DNA from: Flavisolibacter ginsenosidimutans
GTDB lineage: Bacteria > Bacteroidota > Bacteroidia > Chitinophagales > Chitinophagaceae
Reading direction: 5' to 3'
NCBI RefSeq assembly: GCF_007970805.1
Contig: NZ_CP042433.1
Location: 868,001-932,000 of the forward strand
DNA length: 64,000 nt
The number at the start of each line of letters is the position of its first letter. Within the stretch, counting starts at the first letter, position 1. Under the pieces are notes generated by a model. The model saw only the letters and a program-made list of their open reading frames with translations. It ran no database searches and had not been told where the DNA came from. Both the position numbers and the translations under genes were made by a program. Positions 53,563 to 63,473 of the stretch are shown here, in pieces.

Positions 53563-56500
53563 ATGAAGTTTTCACACCTACACGTTCACACCCAATACTC
53601 ATTGCTCGACGGCGCGGCCTCCATCCAATCGCTTTATAAAAAGGCTATTGACGACGGAATGCCCGCGCTTGCCATCTCCGATCACGGCAACATGTTTGGT
53701 GCATTTGAATTTGTTTCACAGGCCTATAAACACGTTGATGAAAACGGAAAGCCTAAGGTAAAACCCATAGTGGGTTGTGAGTTTTATTTGGTAGCCGACC
53801 GGCATCGCCGACAGTTTACCAAGGAAGAAAAAGACAAGCGTTATCATCAGATTTTATTAGCTAAAAACGAAACGGGCTACAAAAATTTGGTGAAGCTTAC
53901 GTCGCTTGGGTACATGGAAGGCTTGTACGGAAAATACCCGCGCATTGACAAAGAGCTTATTCTAAAACACCACGAAGGATTGATTGCCACAACCTGTTGT
54001 TTAGGTGCAATGGTACCTCAGGCCATTTTAGCCGGAAAGGAAGAAGAAGCCGAAAAAGAATTCAAATGGTGGCTGGATTTATTCGGTGAAGATTATTACG
54101 TGGAGTTTCAGCGTCATGGCATGGCCGAGCAAGACAAGGTGAACGACGTGTTGGTAAAATTTGCGACGAAGCACAATGTAAAAGTTATTGCTTCTAACGA
54201 CTCGCATTATACTGACGTTGAAGATTTCAACGCTCACGATATTCTGCTTTGCATCAATACCGGCGAGAAGCAGGCCACTCCTGCCCTGCGCGAATTTGCC
54301 GATGATGATGTGAACATGAAGGACAAGCGTTTTGCTTTTCCAAATGATCAGTTTTATTTCAAGAAGACGGCGGAAATGTCGAAGACCTTTCATGATCTGC
54401 CGCAGGCGCTTGACAATACCAACGAAATTGTTGACAAGGTTGAATTGCTCAACCTTAAACGCGATATTCTTCTTCCCGCTTTTCCGTTGCCAAAAGAATT
54501 TCAGCAACACGATGACAGCAATTTAAATCAGTGGGAATTCCTTAAGCACATCACTTACGAAGGTGCGAAAGAGCGTTACCATGAGATTACGGAAGAAATC
54601 CGCGAACGCATCGACTTTGAATTGTTCACCATCAAGACGATGGGCTTTGCCGGGTACTTTTTGATTGTATCTGATTTCATTAAAGCCGGTCGCGATTTGG
54701 GTGTATTTGTCGGTCCGGGCCGCGGTTCGGCAGCGGGTTCGGTAGTGGCTTATTGCATCGGCATCACAAACATTGACCCGATTAAATACAAATTGCTGTT
54801 TGAACGCTTCCTGAATCCAGACCGTAAATCAATGCCTGATATTGATACGGATTTTGACGACGAAGGCCGGCAAAAAGTAATTGATTATGTAGTTGAGAAA
54901 TACGGCAAGAACCAGGTGGCGCAGATCGTAACTTATGGTACGATGGCGGCCAAGTCGAGCATCAAAGATGTGGCTCGTGTAATGGATTTACCCTTGCCCG
55001 AATCGAACGCGTTGGCCAAGTTGGTTCCCGAAAAACCGGGCACAAAACTTTACCGTTGCCTTCATGCGCCGATTACTTCCAAAGAAGGCGAGAAACCGCT
55101 TGAAGATGATTATAGCAGCGACGACATTGAAAACATCAAACGCCTCCGCGAAGTGTACAACAGCAAAGGCCTGCAAGCCGATGTTCTGCACATTGCCGAG
55201 AAACTCGAAGGTTCGGTACGCAACACCGGCATTCACGCGGCGGGCATTATCATCGCACCGAAAGATTTAACGGAACTGATACCCGTATTCGCTTCAAAGG
55301 AAACAGACCTCTGCATCACGCAAATTGAAGGCAGCATCATTGAGGATAGCGGCGTAATCAAGATGGACTTTCTCGGATTGAAAACCTTGTCCATCATTCG
55401 CGATGCGCTTATCAACATTAAAGAAAAACACGGCGTTGACATAGACATCGACGCCATTCCGCTGGATGACGCGGCAACCTATGAACTTTACCAACGCGCC
55501 GATACCATTGCAACCTTTCAGTTTGAAAGCCCGGGCATGCAGAAGTATCTCAAAGAACTGAAGCCCGACCAGTTTGCGGACCTGATTGCGATGAACGCCT
55601 TGTACCGTCCCGGTCCGATGGCCTACATTCCACAATACGTGGACCGCAAGCACGGCCGCGAAGCAGTTGAATATGATTTGCCCGAAATGGCCGAATACCT
55701 TGAAGAAACCTACGGCATCACCGTTTACCAGGAACAGGTAATGTTGCTGGCGCAAAAGATTGCCGGCTTCAGCAAAGGTGATGCGGACGTGTTGCGCAAG
55801 GCCATGGGAAAGAAAGACCGTAAGACGCTCGACAAAATGAAGAGCAAGTTTATTGACGGTGCAAAAGAGAAAGGCCACAAGAAAGATGTGCTCGAAAAAA
55901 TTTGGACGGATTGGGAAGCTTTTGCGCAATACGCCTTCAACAAATCACACTCCACTTGCTATGCTTACGTGGCCTATCAAACCGCCTACTTAAAAGCACA
56001 TTATCCGGCCGAATACATGGCCGCGGTTTTAAATCATGCGAACGCCATTGAAAAGCTTACCTTCTTTATGGAAGAATGCAAGCGCATGGGTTTAACGGTG
56101 TTGGGTCCCGACATCAACGAATCGCAGAAAGGCTTTGCCGTGAATGCCGAAGGAGAGATTCGTTTTGGTTTGGGTGGCTTAAAAGGTGTGGGCGAAGCGG
56201 CGGTGGAAAGCATCATTGACGAAAGAAAGAGCGGCGGTGTGTTTGAAGACCCGTTCAATTTTATGAAACGAATCAACCAGCGTACCGTTAATAAAAAAAC
56301 GTTGGAAAGCTTGATTTATGCAGGAGCATTTGACGAGTTTCCGCAATTGCACCGTGCGCAATACCTGTGTGTGCCCGAAGGCGAAACGCAAAACGGTTTG
56401 GAAAAAATGATTCGCTACGGAAACGTGGTGCAGGCAGAAAGTTTAAGCACAACCAACACGTTGTTTGGCGACTTGCCCGCGGTGCTGGACATTAAACCAC

Positions 56501-57195
56501 CCGCAATCCCAAATTGTCCGCCGTTTTCACTTACCGAAAAACTCGAAAAAGAAAAAGAAGTCACGGGCATTTATTTGAGCGGCCATCCGCTCGACCATTA
56601 CCGATTTGAAATAAAATATTACGGCATTACATCCATTGCCGATTTTAATGAAATAAAAGAGTCGGCCATCTTGGCCGGACAAGGTAGAACATACAAAATG
56701 CTTTGTTTGGTTTCTGGTGTCAATCACCGCATTTCGCGGCAGGGAAACAAGTTCGGCGCCTTTACGGTAGAAGATTATTCGGGCAAAACAGAATTGGTTT
56801 TGTTTGGCGATGACTATGCACGTTACCAACATTTCTTTCTGCAGGGCAGTGCTATTTATTTAACGGGAAGCTTCAAACAGCGGTGGAACAAAGCCGAATT
56901 CGAATTTAAAATCACCGGCATCACTCTTGCCGAAAACGTGAAGCGGAGTTTAACCAAACAGCTTTGCCTGGAAATGGACGTGCGAAACATTCAGCCGGAA
57001 TGGATTGAATTTTTGGAAAAGAATTTGAAAGCTTTTCCCGGGCCAAGTTCCGTGCGGATAACCATCACGGAACCAAAGACCGACATGAAGGCGGCTTTGC
57101 AGACAAACGGGCACGGCTTTGAATTGAACACGGCCATGATTCAGTTCCTGGAAAAACGGCCAGAGATTGAAGTGAAAGTGGCTACAACGGTTTAG
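53563..57195 (+). CDS. dnaE: DNA polymerase III subunit alpha
   Basis: A 1210-residue C-family replicative polymerase. The PHP domain opens FSHLHVHTQYSLLDGAASI and has ALAISDHGNMFG. The palm has GPGRGSAAGSVVAYCIGI and the catalytic acids in MPDIDTDFDDEGRQ (about 424-434), with a further region GVIKMDFLGLKTL. The fingers include NALYRPGPMAYIP and the helix-hairpin-helix and OB-fold follow (ATEGEIRFGLGGLKGVGEAAV-like sequence at about 865-885; FTVEDYSGKTELVLFGD at about 1066). It is DnaE rather than PolC. Confidence 0.97.
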   Translation: MKFSHLHVHTQYSLLDGAASIQSLYKKAIDDGMPALAISDHGNMFGAFEFVSQAYKHVDENGKPKVKPIVGCEFYLVADRHRRQFTKEEKDKRYHQILLAKNETGYKNLVKLTSLGYMEGLYGKYPRIDKELILKHHEGLIATTCCLGAMVPQAILAGKEEEAEKEFKWWLDLFGEDYYVEFQRHGMAEQDKVNDVLVKFATKHNVKVIASNDSHYTDVEDFNAHDILLCINTGEKQATPALREFADDDVNMKDKRFAFPNDQFYFKKTAEMSKTFHDLPQALDNTNEIVDKVELLNLKRDILLPAFPLPKEFQQHDDSNLNQWEFLKHITYEGAKERYHEITEEIRERIDFELFTIKTMGFAGYFLIVSDFIKAGRDLGVFVGPGRGSAAGSVVAYCIGITNIDPIKYKLLFERFLNPDRKSMPDIDTDFDDEGRQKVIDYVVEKYGKNQVAQIVTYGTMAAKSSIKDVARVMDLPLPESNALAKLVPEKPGTKLYRCLHAPITSKEGEKPLEDDYSSDDIENIKRLREVYNSKGLQADVLHIAEKLEGSVRNTGIHAAGIIIAPKDLTELIPVFASKETDLCITQIEGSIIEDSGVIKMDFLGLKTLSIIRDALINIKEKHGVDIDIDAIPLDDAATYELYQRADTIATFQFESPGMQKYLKELKPDQFADLIAMNALYRPGPMAYIPQYVDRKHGREAVEYDLPEMAEYLEETYGITVYQEQVMLLAQKIAGFSKGDADVLRKAMGKKDRKTLDKMKSKFIDGAKEKGHKKDVLEKIWTDWEAFAQYAFNKSHSTCYAYVAYQTAYLKAHYPAEYMAAVLNHANAIEKLTFFMEECKRMGLTVLGPDINESQKGFAVNAEGEIRFGLGGLKGVGEAAVESIIDERKSGGVFEDPFNFMKRINQRTVNKKTLESLIYAGAFDEFPQLHRAQYLCVPEGETQNGLEKMIRYGNVVQAESLSTTNTLFGDLPAVLDIKPPAIPNCPPFSLTEKLEKEKEVTGIYLSGHPLDHYRFEIKYYGITSIADFNEIKESAILAGQGRTYKMLCLVSGVNHRISRQGNKFGAFTVEDYSGKTELVLFGDDYARYQHFFLQGSAIYLTGSFKQRWNKAEFEFKITGITLAENVKRSLTKQLCLEMDVRNIQPEWIEFLEKNLKAFPGPSSVRITITEPKTDMKAALQTNGHGFELNTAMIQFLEKRPEIEVKVATTV

Positions 57196-57323
57196 GGTTG
57201 CGGTCTTCTAAGTTGGAGACTTCTTAAACATCTGTCTGTCTTTTTTTCGTGAGGACTTTGACAAAAACACGACAACCGTAGTCAACAAACCATCAACCCC
57301 AAACGTCATTCTGTCTTTGGGCT

Positions 57324-57331
57324 TAAATTTG
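57324..57331 (+). promoter_or_regulatory. Promoter -7 box for trxA
   Basis: TAAATTTG, exact TAnnTTTG match, 45 bases before the trxA ATG. Confidence 0.55.
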
Positions 57332-57376
57332 CGCAGAAATAAAAACCTTCTTGGTAAAACTTAAAAGATAAAAATT

Positions 57377-57697
57377 ATGGCAAAAGCATTCACCGATTCA
57401 AATTTTCAAACAGAAGTGTTGAGTAACGATAAACTGACAATCGTGGATTTTTGGGCTGAATGGTGCGGACCCTGCCGCGCAATTGGCCCCGTGATTGACG
57501 AGCTGTCAAAAGAATACGAAGGCAAAGTAAACATCGGCAAAGTAAACGTTGACGAGAATCCACAGGTGAGCATGAACTACGGCATTACGTCAATACCTGC
57601 CATTTTGTTCATTAAAAACGGACAAGTGGTTGATAAATTAGTTGGCGCTCAACCCAAAGGCAATTTTGTAAAAAAGATTGAAGCGCATTTGAATTAA
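57377..57697 (+). CDS. trxA: Thioredoxin
   Basis: A 106-residue thioredoxin of standard length. The redox site is [13 protein letters not shown] with Cys30 and Cys33, and the cis-Pro loop is [15 protein letters not shown]. It reduces protein disulfides, including ribonucleotide reductase, using thioredoxin reductase elsewhere. No signal peptide. Confidence 0.97.
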   Translation: MAKAFTDSNFQTEVLSNDKLTIVDFWAEWCGPCRAIGPVIDELSKEYEGKVNIGKVNVDENPQVSMNYGITSIPAILFIKNGQVVDKLVGAQPKGNFVKKIEAHLN

Positions 57698-57715
57698 GTC
57701 GTTTTCAGGTACTAA

Positions 57716-57752
57716 ACACAAAACCCCGCACGCAAGTGTCGGGGTTTTGTGT
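57716..57752. terminator. Bidirectional terminator between trxA and the nucleoside MFS gene
   Basis: A perfect 13 bp stem (ACACAAAACCCCG/CGGGGTTTTGTGT) with an 11-base loop, followed by TTTCC on the plus strand. The genes on both sides are convergent. Confidence 0.85.
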
Positions 57753-57769
57753 TTTCCTTTCGGTACTTA

Positions 57770-59053
57770 TCAATGTGGTGTCATCTCTCTTAATTCAGCT
57801 TTACCGATTTCGGCGCTTGCAATTTGGTGTTTGTGTTTAAACAGAACAACAAAAAAAATGGCAATAAGGAAAGCGTATGCCGCAAAGCTTATCCAGATGC
57901 CGTGCCAGTCCTTGCTGCCGTTTGCGTTGGTAAAATAGTGTTGAATTACAAAGCCGCTAATCAGGCTGCCCAGCACAGCGCCTACGCCGTTTGTCATCAT
58001 CATAAAAAGCCCTTGTGCGCTGGCACGAATAGCCGGACTGGTTTCGGTTTCCACGAACAAAGAACCGGAGATGTTGAAAAAGTCAAATGCCATTCCGTAA
58101 ACAATGCAGGACAAAACAATCATCCACAAACCATCGCCTGGGTTTCCATAAGCAAACAATCCAAACCGCAGCACCCAGGCAAGCATGCTAATCAGCATGA
58201 CTTGTTTAATTCCGAAGCGCCGCAAAAAGAAAGGAATTGCCAGGATGAACAGGGTTTCAGAAATCTGGGAAATGGACATGATGATGGCCGGGTATTTTAC
58301 GGCCGTTGTGTTTTTGTACGCTTCTACTCCCGCAAAATCATGCAAGAAAGTGTCGCCGTAGGCATTGGTTAATTGCAACGCGGCACCGAGAAGCATGGCG
58401 AAAACAAAGAACATCGCCATCTTGTAATTTTTGAACAAGCCAAACGCATTCAGGCTTAAAGCCGATTGTGTGTTCTCTCCGGCTTTGTCCGTTTTTGCCT
58501 GTGGCGGTGAAGGCGGCAACGTAAACGAATAAAGGCCGAGTATAATCGCGGCAATCGAAGCCACGTAAAATTGATTGGGTGAGGTCTCAAAATGAAGAAG
58601 GCTAACCACCCAAAGCGCCACAATGAAGCCGATGGTCCCCCACACACGGATGGGCGGAAAATCTTTTACCACGTTGGCTCCTTTTTGCTTTAAAGCCGAA
58701 TATGCTACGGCATTTGACAAAGCAATGGTGGGCATGTAAAAAATCATGTTCAGCAACAGCACCCAAAAAAACCAGGTAGGCGACGCTACCATCGGCAAAC
58801 AAAACAAAACGATGCCACCACAAATATGAAAGATGCCGTAAAGTTTTTCAGCGTTGATGTATTTATCGGCTAGATAACCCGCGATGGTGGGCATGAAGAG
58901 AGAGGCAATTCCCATCGTTGAAAAAATAGCACCAAATTGATCGGGCGCCCATTTTTTGTACTGGAACCAAAAAGCGCCAATGGTGATTAACCACGAACCC
59001 CAAACAAAAAACTGAAGAAAACTCATTAAGGTAAGACGGAACTTAATATTCAT
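57770..59053 (-). CDS. MFS transporter, nucleoside:H+ symporter (NupG) type
   Basis: A 427-residue inner-membrane protein with 12 hydrophobic segments. The N-terminus MNIKFRLTLMSFLQFFVWGSWLITIGAF, given as positions 1-28, and FYMPTIALSNAVAYSALKQ, PPIRVWGTIGFIVALW and GMAFDFFNISGSLFVETE are typical of the nucleoside:H+ symporter family. I chose ATG at 59053 as family members start there; ATG at 59116 would add a 21-residue tail. Substrate is probably purine or pyrimidine nucleosides. Confidence 0.88.
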   Translation of the reverse strand: MNIKFRLTLMSFLQFFVWGSWLITIGAFWFQYKKWAPDQFGAIFSTMGIASLFMPTIAGYLADKYINAEKLYGIFHICGGIVLFCLPMVASPTWFFWVLLLNMIFYMPTIALSNAVAYSALKQKGANVVKDFPPIRVWGTIGFIVALWVVSLLHFETSPNQFYVASIAAIILGLYSFTLPPSPPQAKTDKAGENTQSALSLNAFGLFKNYKMAMFFVFAMLLGAALQLTNAYGDTFLHDFAGVEAYKNTTAVKYPAIIMSISQISETLFILAIPFFLRRFGIKQVMLISMLAWVLRFGLFAYGNPGDGLWMIVLSCIVYGMAFDFFNISGSLFVETETSPAIRASAQGLFMMMTNGVGAVLGSLISGFVIQHYFTNANGSKDWHGIWISFAAYAFLIAIFFVVLFKHKHQIASAEIGKAELREMTPH

Positions 59054-59331
59054 TACCAAGCAGGTTTTGTTTAAGCACGAAAGATAGCCCATTTGAAAAT
59101 CAAAAACGAACAGCATACTGTGTGCAAAATGTTTTTTTATTTATGTTGGTCAATTGTTTGTAAACCCTTTGCGCACATCTCCCAAGTCTTTTTGCAAACG
59201 GCGTTTATGACTCGTTCTTCCGCGTCTGACGAGCTGAATTAATTTTCAGGGTAAGGGTGGAATTAAGTATTATTGTACTCACTAAATTGACTGGTTACGC
59301 TATTCATTTCTTCACTCTAAATCAGACTGCT

Positions 59332-62300
59332 TTGAAAAATTTTACTCTCTTAAGGTTTTTCATTCCTCTTCTTTTTTTCGCCTCTTTTTCAAGCGCTCAA
59401 ACGCCGCTGCAAACAGCAACATCTGTACAGGTAACGCGGTGCGGAACGTGGTCGGCTTTTGAAAACAACCTGAAAAATGATCCCGTTTTCCGGGCACAAT
59501 ACGAAAGAGGGCTGCAGGAATATCAGGCTTCGCTTGAAGATTTAAAAAACGGACGGGTGTCCCGCACGATGCGAACGAGTGCTTTGCCAGATTCTGTAGT
59601 CATTCCAATTGTCGTCCATATTGTTCTTCCCAATCCAAACATTGTTACCGATGCCGATGTGCAGTTCTTCATCAACCGCCTCAATACCGATTATGCCGGA
59701 CGAAATGCAGACAGCGCAAACGGCTCTCTTTTTTTCAGCGTTCGCGGCCATTCCAAAATACGGTTTGCCCTGGCGAAAAGAACGCCTTCAGGCACGTTGA
59801 CAAACGGTATTGAAAGAAAAGTTGGTAACGTGCAGGTTGCGCTAACGACGTATCAGGCCGTAAAGCATACATCGGCTGGTGGTTTGGATCCCTGGGACGT
59901 TACGCAGTATTACAATCTTTGGGTGGGTGATGCCGGCACTTCGGGTTTGTTGGGCATTGCGCCAAACATCGGCGCCGGCAATCAAACAGAAACGACAACA
60001 AGCGCTGTCGGCATTGACGGTATTTGCGTTGACTACCGCGGCTTTTCAAGCAACACTTGTTACACTTTTGGCGCATTCAATCTTGCTCGAACGGCCGTGC
60101 ACGAAATCGGCCATAATTTCGGCCTCTATCACATTAACGGGGATGCGTCTTGCGGTGATGACTTCAAGCAGGTCATTGGAACTTGTGCGTTGCCATCTGC
60201 ATTGCTGGCGCCCGGCGATGATACGCCAACGCAAACCTCGCTGACATCCGGTTGTCCAAACGGGTCTGTTGCCTCGGGTTGCTCGGCCGCACCAAATCCT
60301 CCGGGCAAAATGTACCAGAATTATATGGATTATACCGACGATGCTTGTTATTCGATGTTTACAAAAGGACAAGTGTCGCGAATGGAATACATACTTGAAT
60401 TTTGCCGGCCCGGTTATTTAACCTCGCAGGGTGCCGTACCGCCGACAGGCGCCGTTCTGTTGGATGCAGCCCCACTTGCATCGGTTAATCCCGGTGGCAC
60501 AGACTTAGTAGGTTGCACCAGCACTTCTTATCCTTCTGTTTTAACGGCTGCGGGTTGTGCAGGAACAGTTTCCATTCAACCCAAATTTCGTATTGTAAAT
60601 AACGGCGCTACTGCGTTAACATCACTTACAGTTGGTTACCGCTTCGATAACGGCGCAGCCAATTCGCAAACCGTTACGGTTAATATACCAACAGGCGGGA
60701 CACAGGTCGTCACCTTAACACCATCAGTTAATGCGGCCGTCGGCACGCACACGTTCAAATTCTATACGTCCGCACCCAATGGTAGTGCTGATGCGGTACC
60801 TGCCAATGATACCTTGGTACAAACACTTACCGTCAATGCTCCATCGGCCGGCAGTTTGCCTGTAGCCGAAGGATTTGAAAACACTGCTTTCCCTCCATCT
60901 CCGTGGACGGTTATAAAGGTGAGCGGCACGGGTTCTACCTGGGTTAGAGGTACACCCGGCAAAAACAGTACGGGTTCTTTGTACATCAACGATTACAACA
61001 ACGGCACTGGCAACGTTGATGATTTTCGCAGTGCTCAATACACAGTAAGTTCAACGGACAGTGTGGTTGTTTCGTTCGACCTGGCTTATAAGTATTATGG
61101 TTCTGGTACCACAACGTCATTTCCTGACACGCTTGTCGTTTTGGCATCAGGCGATTGCGGTGTGAGTTTCACAGAAGTCTATAAAAAGTGGGGCGTAAGC
61201 CTGGCTACGGCTGGCGGTGTTGCCGCATCTTATGCTAATCCGGCGGCCACAGATTGGAGAAGAGAAACGATAATACTTCCCGCGTCTGTTTTGGCAAACG
61301 GCAAACTGCAAGTCATCTTCCGCAGCAAGGCGCGCCTGGGAAACAATATTTTCCTTGACAACATCAACATAGAAAAAGTCGTAGCCCGTGACCTTAAGGT
61401 TGTAACACTTGTGTCGCCAGTTAATAACGTTTGCGCCAGCACGATTGCGCCGCAGGTAACCGTAACAAACAATGGATCAGAAACCATTAACACGTTTACC
61501 GTTAGTTACACACTTAACGGTGTGGCCATAACGCCTTCAACGGTTGTGAACACGCCGCTTGCACCCGGCGCCAGTACCACGATTACTCTTGCCACAACTA
61601 ACGTTTCGTCTGGTGCGCAAACGATTGTTGTGTCGGTATCGGGTGTTAGTTTCCCTTCGGGATTGGCTGAGCAAGAACCAAACAACAACGCCATCACAGG
61701 AAACTTCACCGTTGTGCAACTTCGAACTTCAATTCAAGAAGGATTTGAAGCTGCGCCCACAGGTTGGACGGTTTCAAACCCTGATGGAGATAATACATGG
61801 ATAATAGTTGCACCGGGACACAACAGTGCACGTTCGGCTGCAATTGACAATTTTGATTTTAACGTGGTAGGTCATCTCGATGATTTACGTTCACCGTTTG
61901 TAAACACCGGGAATTATGACTCGCTCTTTGTCAGCTTTGACGTGGCGCACCACAATTATCCCGGCGCGAACGACCGCCTCCAGGTGATTGCTGTTACGGG
62001 ATGCGGAACAACCTTTGTTCCTACCACGTATTCAAAGGCTGGCGCAACCCTGGCAACCGGCGGATCGCAAACAACTTCTTTTATTAATCCTTTGGAGAGT
62101 GATTGGAGAAGAGAAACCGTGGCCATTGGCCGCTCAGTATTGGGAACGGGCAACAACGTGCTCATTGCTTTCCGCAACACCAATGACTACGGCAACAACA
62201 TCTTTATTGACAACGTAAACATCGTTCCGCTTTTCCGGCGAGACCTTCAGGTACTTTCGATTAATCAGCCGGCTTCGTTAAGCTGCAGCACAAGCCTTAC

Positions 62301-63396
62301 GCCGTCGATTACGCTAAAGAACAACGGTACGGAAACCATTACCGGCTACAAGGTTCAATACAGCGTTGACAACGGTGCGCCGCAAACCGCAACGGTTGTT
62401 ACGGGCGTTTCTATACCGCGGTTTGCAACAGCAACCATTAACCTGTCAACGATGACAACCACGGTAGGCACACACACAATAAAGGTTTATTCTTTTGAAC
62501 CCGTAACAGCCAATGGCACAGGCGATGAATACACCTTTAATGATACGTTGACTCGTTCTTTTAACGTATTGAACACCGTGTCTGCTCCGCTGGTGGAAAG
62601 CTTTGTTGGAACTGCTTTTCCGCCTGCTAACTGGACGGTATTAAATCCGGATGGCAGCATTACCTGGAGACGTAATGCCGCCGGTAGCAAAAATGCCGGT
62701 TCGGCTTATGTAAATACTTATAACTACGCAAGCAATGGACAAATAGACGACCTGGTTACACCCTTTGTTCGTTACAGTGATGTGGATTCTGTTAAGTTGA
62801 GCTTTGACCTCGCAGCTTCAACGTACAGTTACCCGGGCAGCACGGCTATCCCGCTTGATACACTCGAAATTCTGGCTTCCAAAGATTGCGGCGCAACGTT
62901 TACATCGGTGTACAAAAAATACGGTACCGATTTGCAAACGATCAATGCCCCGAACGATCCGCAGACAGCCGAGTTTATTCCAACCGGTCTGAATCAGTGG
63001 CGTGCTGAGAACATTGACCTCTCGCAGTATTCCGGCAGCAATCAAATTGCCTTGATCTTCCGGGTGACGAACAACTTCGAAAACAATATTTTCATTGACA
63101 ACGTAAACCTGCGTACGCAAATCTTGCCGCCGCAGTTGAAGCAACAAGGTTATGTCGTTTACCCTTCAACCTTCCACAACAGCTTTGGCGTGTGGCATTA
63201 TCAGACACCGACAAACCTGAAATTCCTGAACGTGTATAATTCTGCCGGGCAACTGGTTTGGACAAAACAGTTCAGCGGCAATGCCGACCGGCAAATGACG
63301 ATTGATTTGACAGGAAAAGCAGCCGGCGTTTACATGGTTGAACTGGGCTACACCGACGCAAGCCGGAACGTAACGCAGAAGGTTGTGAAATATTGA
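59332..63396 (+). CDS. Secreted M43-type metalloprotease with repeated CARDB/jelly-roll modules and T9SS type A signal
   Basis: A 1354-residue exported protein. There is no ATG; I chose TTG at 59332 (KNFTLLRFFIPLLFFASFSSAQ signal follows) over the GTG at 59257. The zinc site is HEIGHNFGLYH (His257, Glu258, His261, His267) with a methionine turn region NYMDYTDDAC, as in M43 pappalysin-like peptidases. Then come three copies of a CARDB-like strand domain followed by a MAM-like 'choice-of-anchor' jelly roll, starting near residues 400, 685 and 970, each jelly roll with an EGFE/ESF start and NNIFLDNINI-type end. The last 80 residues (NVYNSAGQLVW, KAAGVYMVELGY) are the type A T9SS sorting domain. 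Confidence 0.9.
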   Translation: MKNFTLLRFFIPLLFFASFSSAQTPLQTATSVQVTRCGTWSAFENNLKNDPVFRAQYERGLQEYQASLEDLKNGRVSRTMRTSALPDSVVIPIVVHIVLPNPNIVTDADVQFFINRLNTDYAGRNADSANGSLFFSVRGHSKIRFALAKRTPSGTLTNGIERKVGNVQVALTTYQAVKHTSAGGLDPWDVTQYYNLWVGDAGTSGLLGIAPNIGAGNQTETTTSAVGIDGICVDYRGFSSNTCYTFGAFNLARTAVHEIGHNFGLYHINGDASCGDDFKQVIGTCALPSALLAPGDDTPTQTSLTSGCPNGSVASGCSAAPNPPGKMYQNYMDYTDDACYSMFTKGQVSRMEYILEFCRPGYLTSQGAVPPTGAVLLDAAPLASVNPGGTDLVGCTSTSYPSVLTAAGCAGTVSIQPKFRIVNNGATALTSLTVGYRFDNGAANSQTVTVNIPTGGTQVVTLTPSVNAAVGTHTFKFYTSAPNGSADAVPANDTLVQTLTVNAPSAGSLPVAEGFENTAFPPSPWTVIKVSGTGSTWVRGTPGKNSTGSLYINDYNNGTGNVDDFRSAQYTVSSTDSVVVSFDLAYKYYGSGTTTSFPDTLVVLASGDCGVSFTEVYKKWGVSLATAGGVAASYANPAATDWRRETIILPASVLANGKLQVIFRSKARLGNNIFLDNINIEKVVARDLKVVTLVSPVNNVCASTIAPQVTVTNNGSETINTFTVSYTLNGVAITPSTVVNTPLAPGASTTITLATTNVSSGAQTIVVSVSGVSFPSGLAEQEPNNNAITGNFTVVQLRTSIQEGFEAAPTGWTVSNPDGDNTWIIVAPGHNSARSAAIDNFDFNVVGHLDDLRSPFVNTGNYDSLFVSFDVAHHNYPGANDRLQVIAVTGCGTTFVPTTYSKAGATLATGGSQTTSFINPLESDWRRETVAIGRSVLGTGNNVLIAFRNTNDYGNNIFIDNVNIVPLFRRDLQVLSINQPASLSCSTSLTPSITLKNNGTETITGYKVQYSVDNGAPQTATVVTGVSIPRFATATINLSTMTTTVGTHTIKVYSFEPVTANGTGDEYTFNDTLTRSFNVLNTVSAPLVESFVGTAFPPANWTVLNPDGSITWRRNAAGSKNAGSAYVNTYNYASNGQIDDLVTPFVRYSDVDSVKLSFDLAASTYSYPGSTAIPLDTLEILASKDCGATFTSVYKKYGTDLQTINAPNDPQTAEFIPTGLNQWRAENIDLSQYSGSNQIALIFRVTNNFENNIFIDNVNLRTQILPPQLKQQGYVVYPSTFHNSFGVWHYQTPTNLKFLNVYNSAGQLVWTKQFSGNADRQMTIDLTGKAAGVYMVELGYTDASRNVTQKVVKY

Positions 63397-63420
63397 TTCC
63401 GAATGCAAAATATCTCGTTC

Positions 63421-63450
63421 AAGTCCCGCAATTTTAGCGGGACTTTTTTT
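63421..63450 (+). terminator. Rho-independent terminator of the M43 protein gene
   Basis: Stem AAGTCCCGC/GCGGGACTT with a 7-base loop, followed by TTTTTTTG. Confidence 0.85.
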
Positions 63451-63460
63451 GTTCTGCCGC

Positions 63461-63468
63461 TACCTTTG
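63461..63468 (+). promoter_or_regulatory. Promoter -7 box abutting mqnE
   Basis: TACCTTTG, exact TAnnTTTG match, five bases before the ATG at 63474. Candidate leaderless start. Confidence 0.5.
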
Positions 63469-63473
63469 CGGTC

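Noticed and set aside
55294..55929. Open frame of about 211 codons antisense to dnaE
   Set aside because: It mirrors conserved dnaE codons and has no independent start signal or family features.
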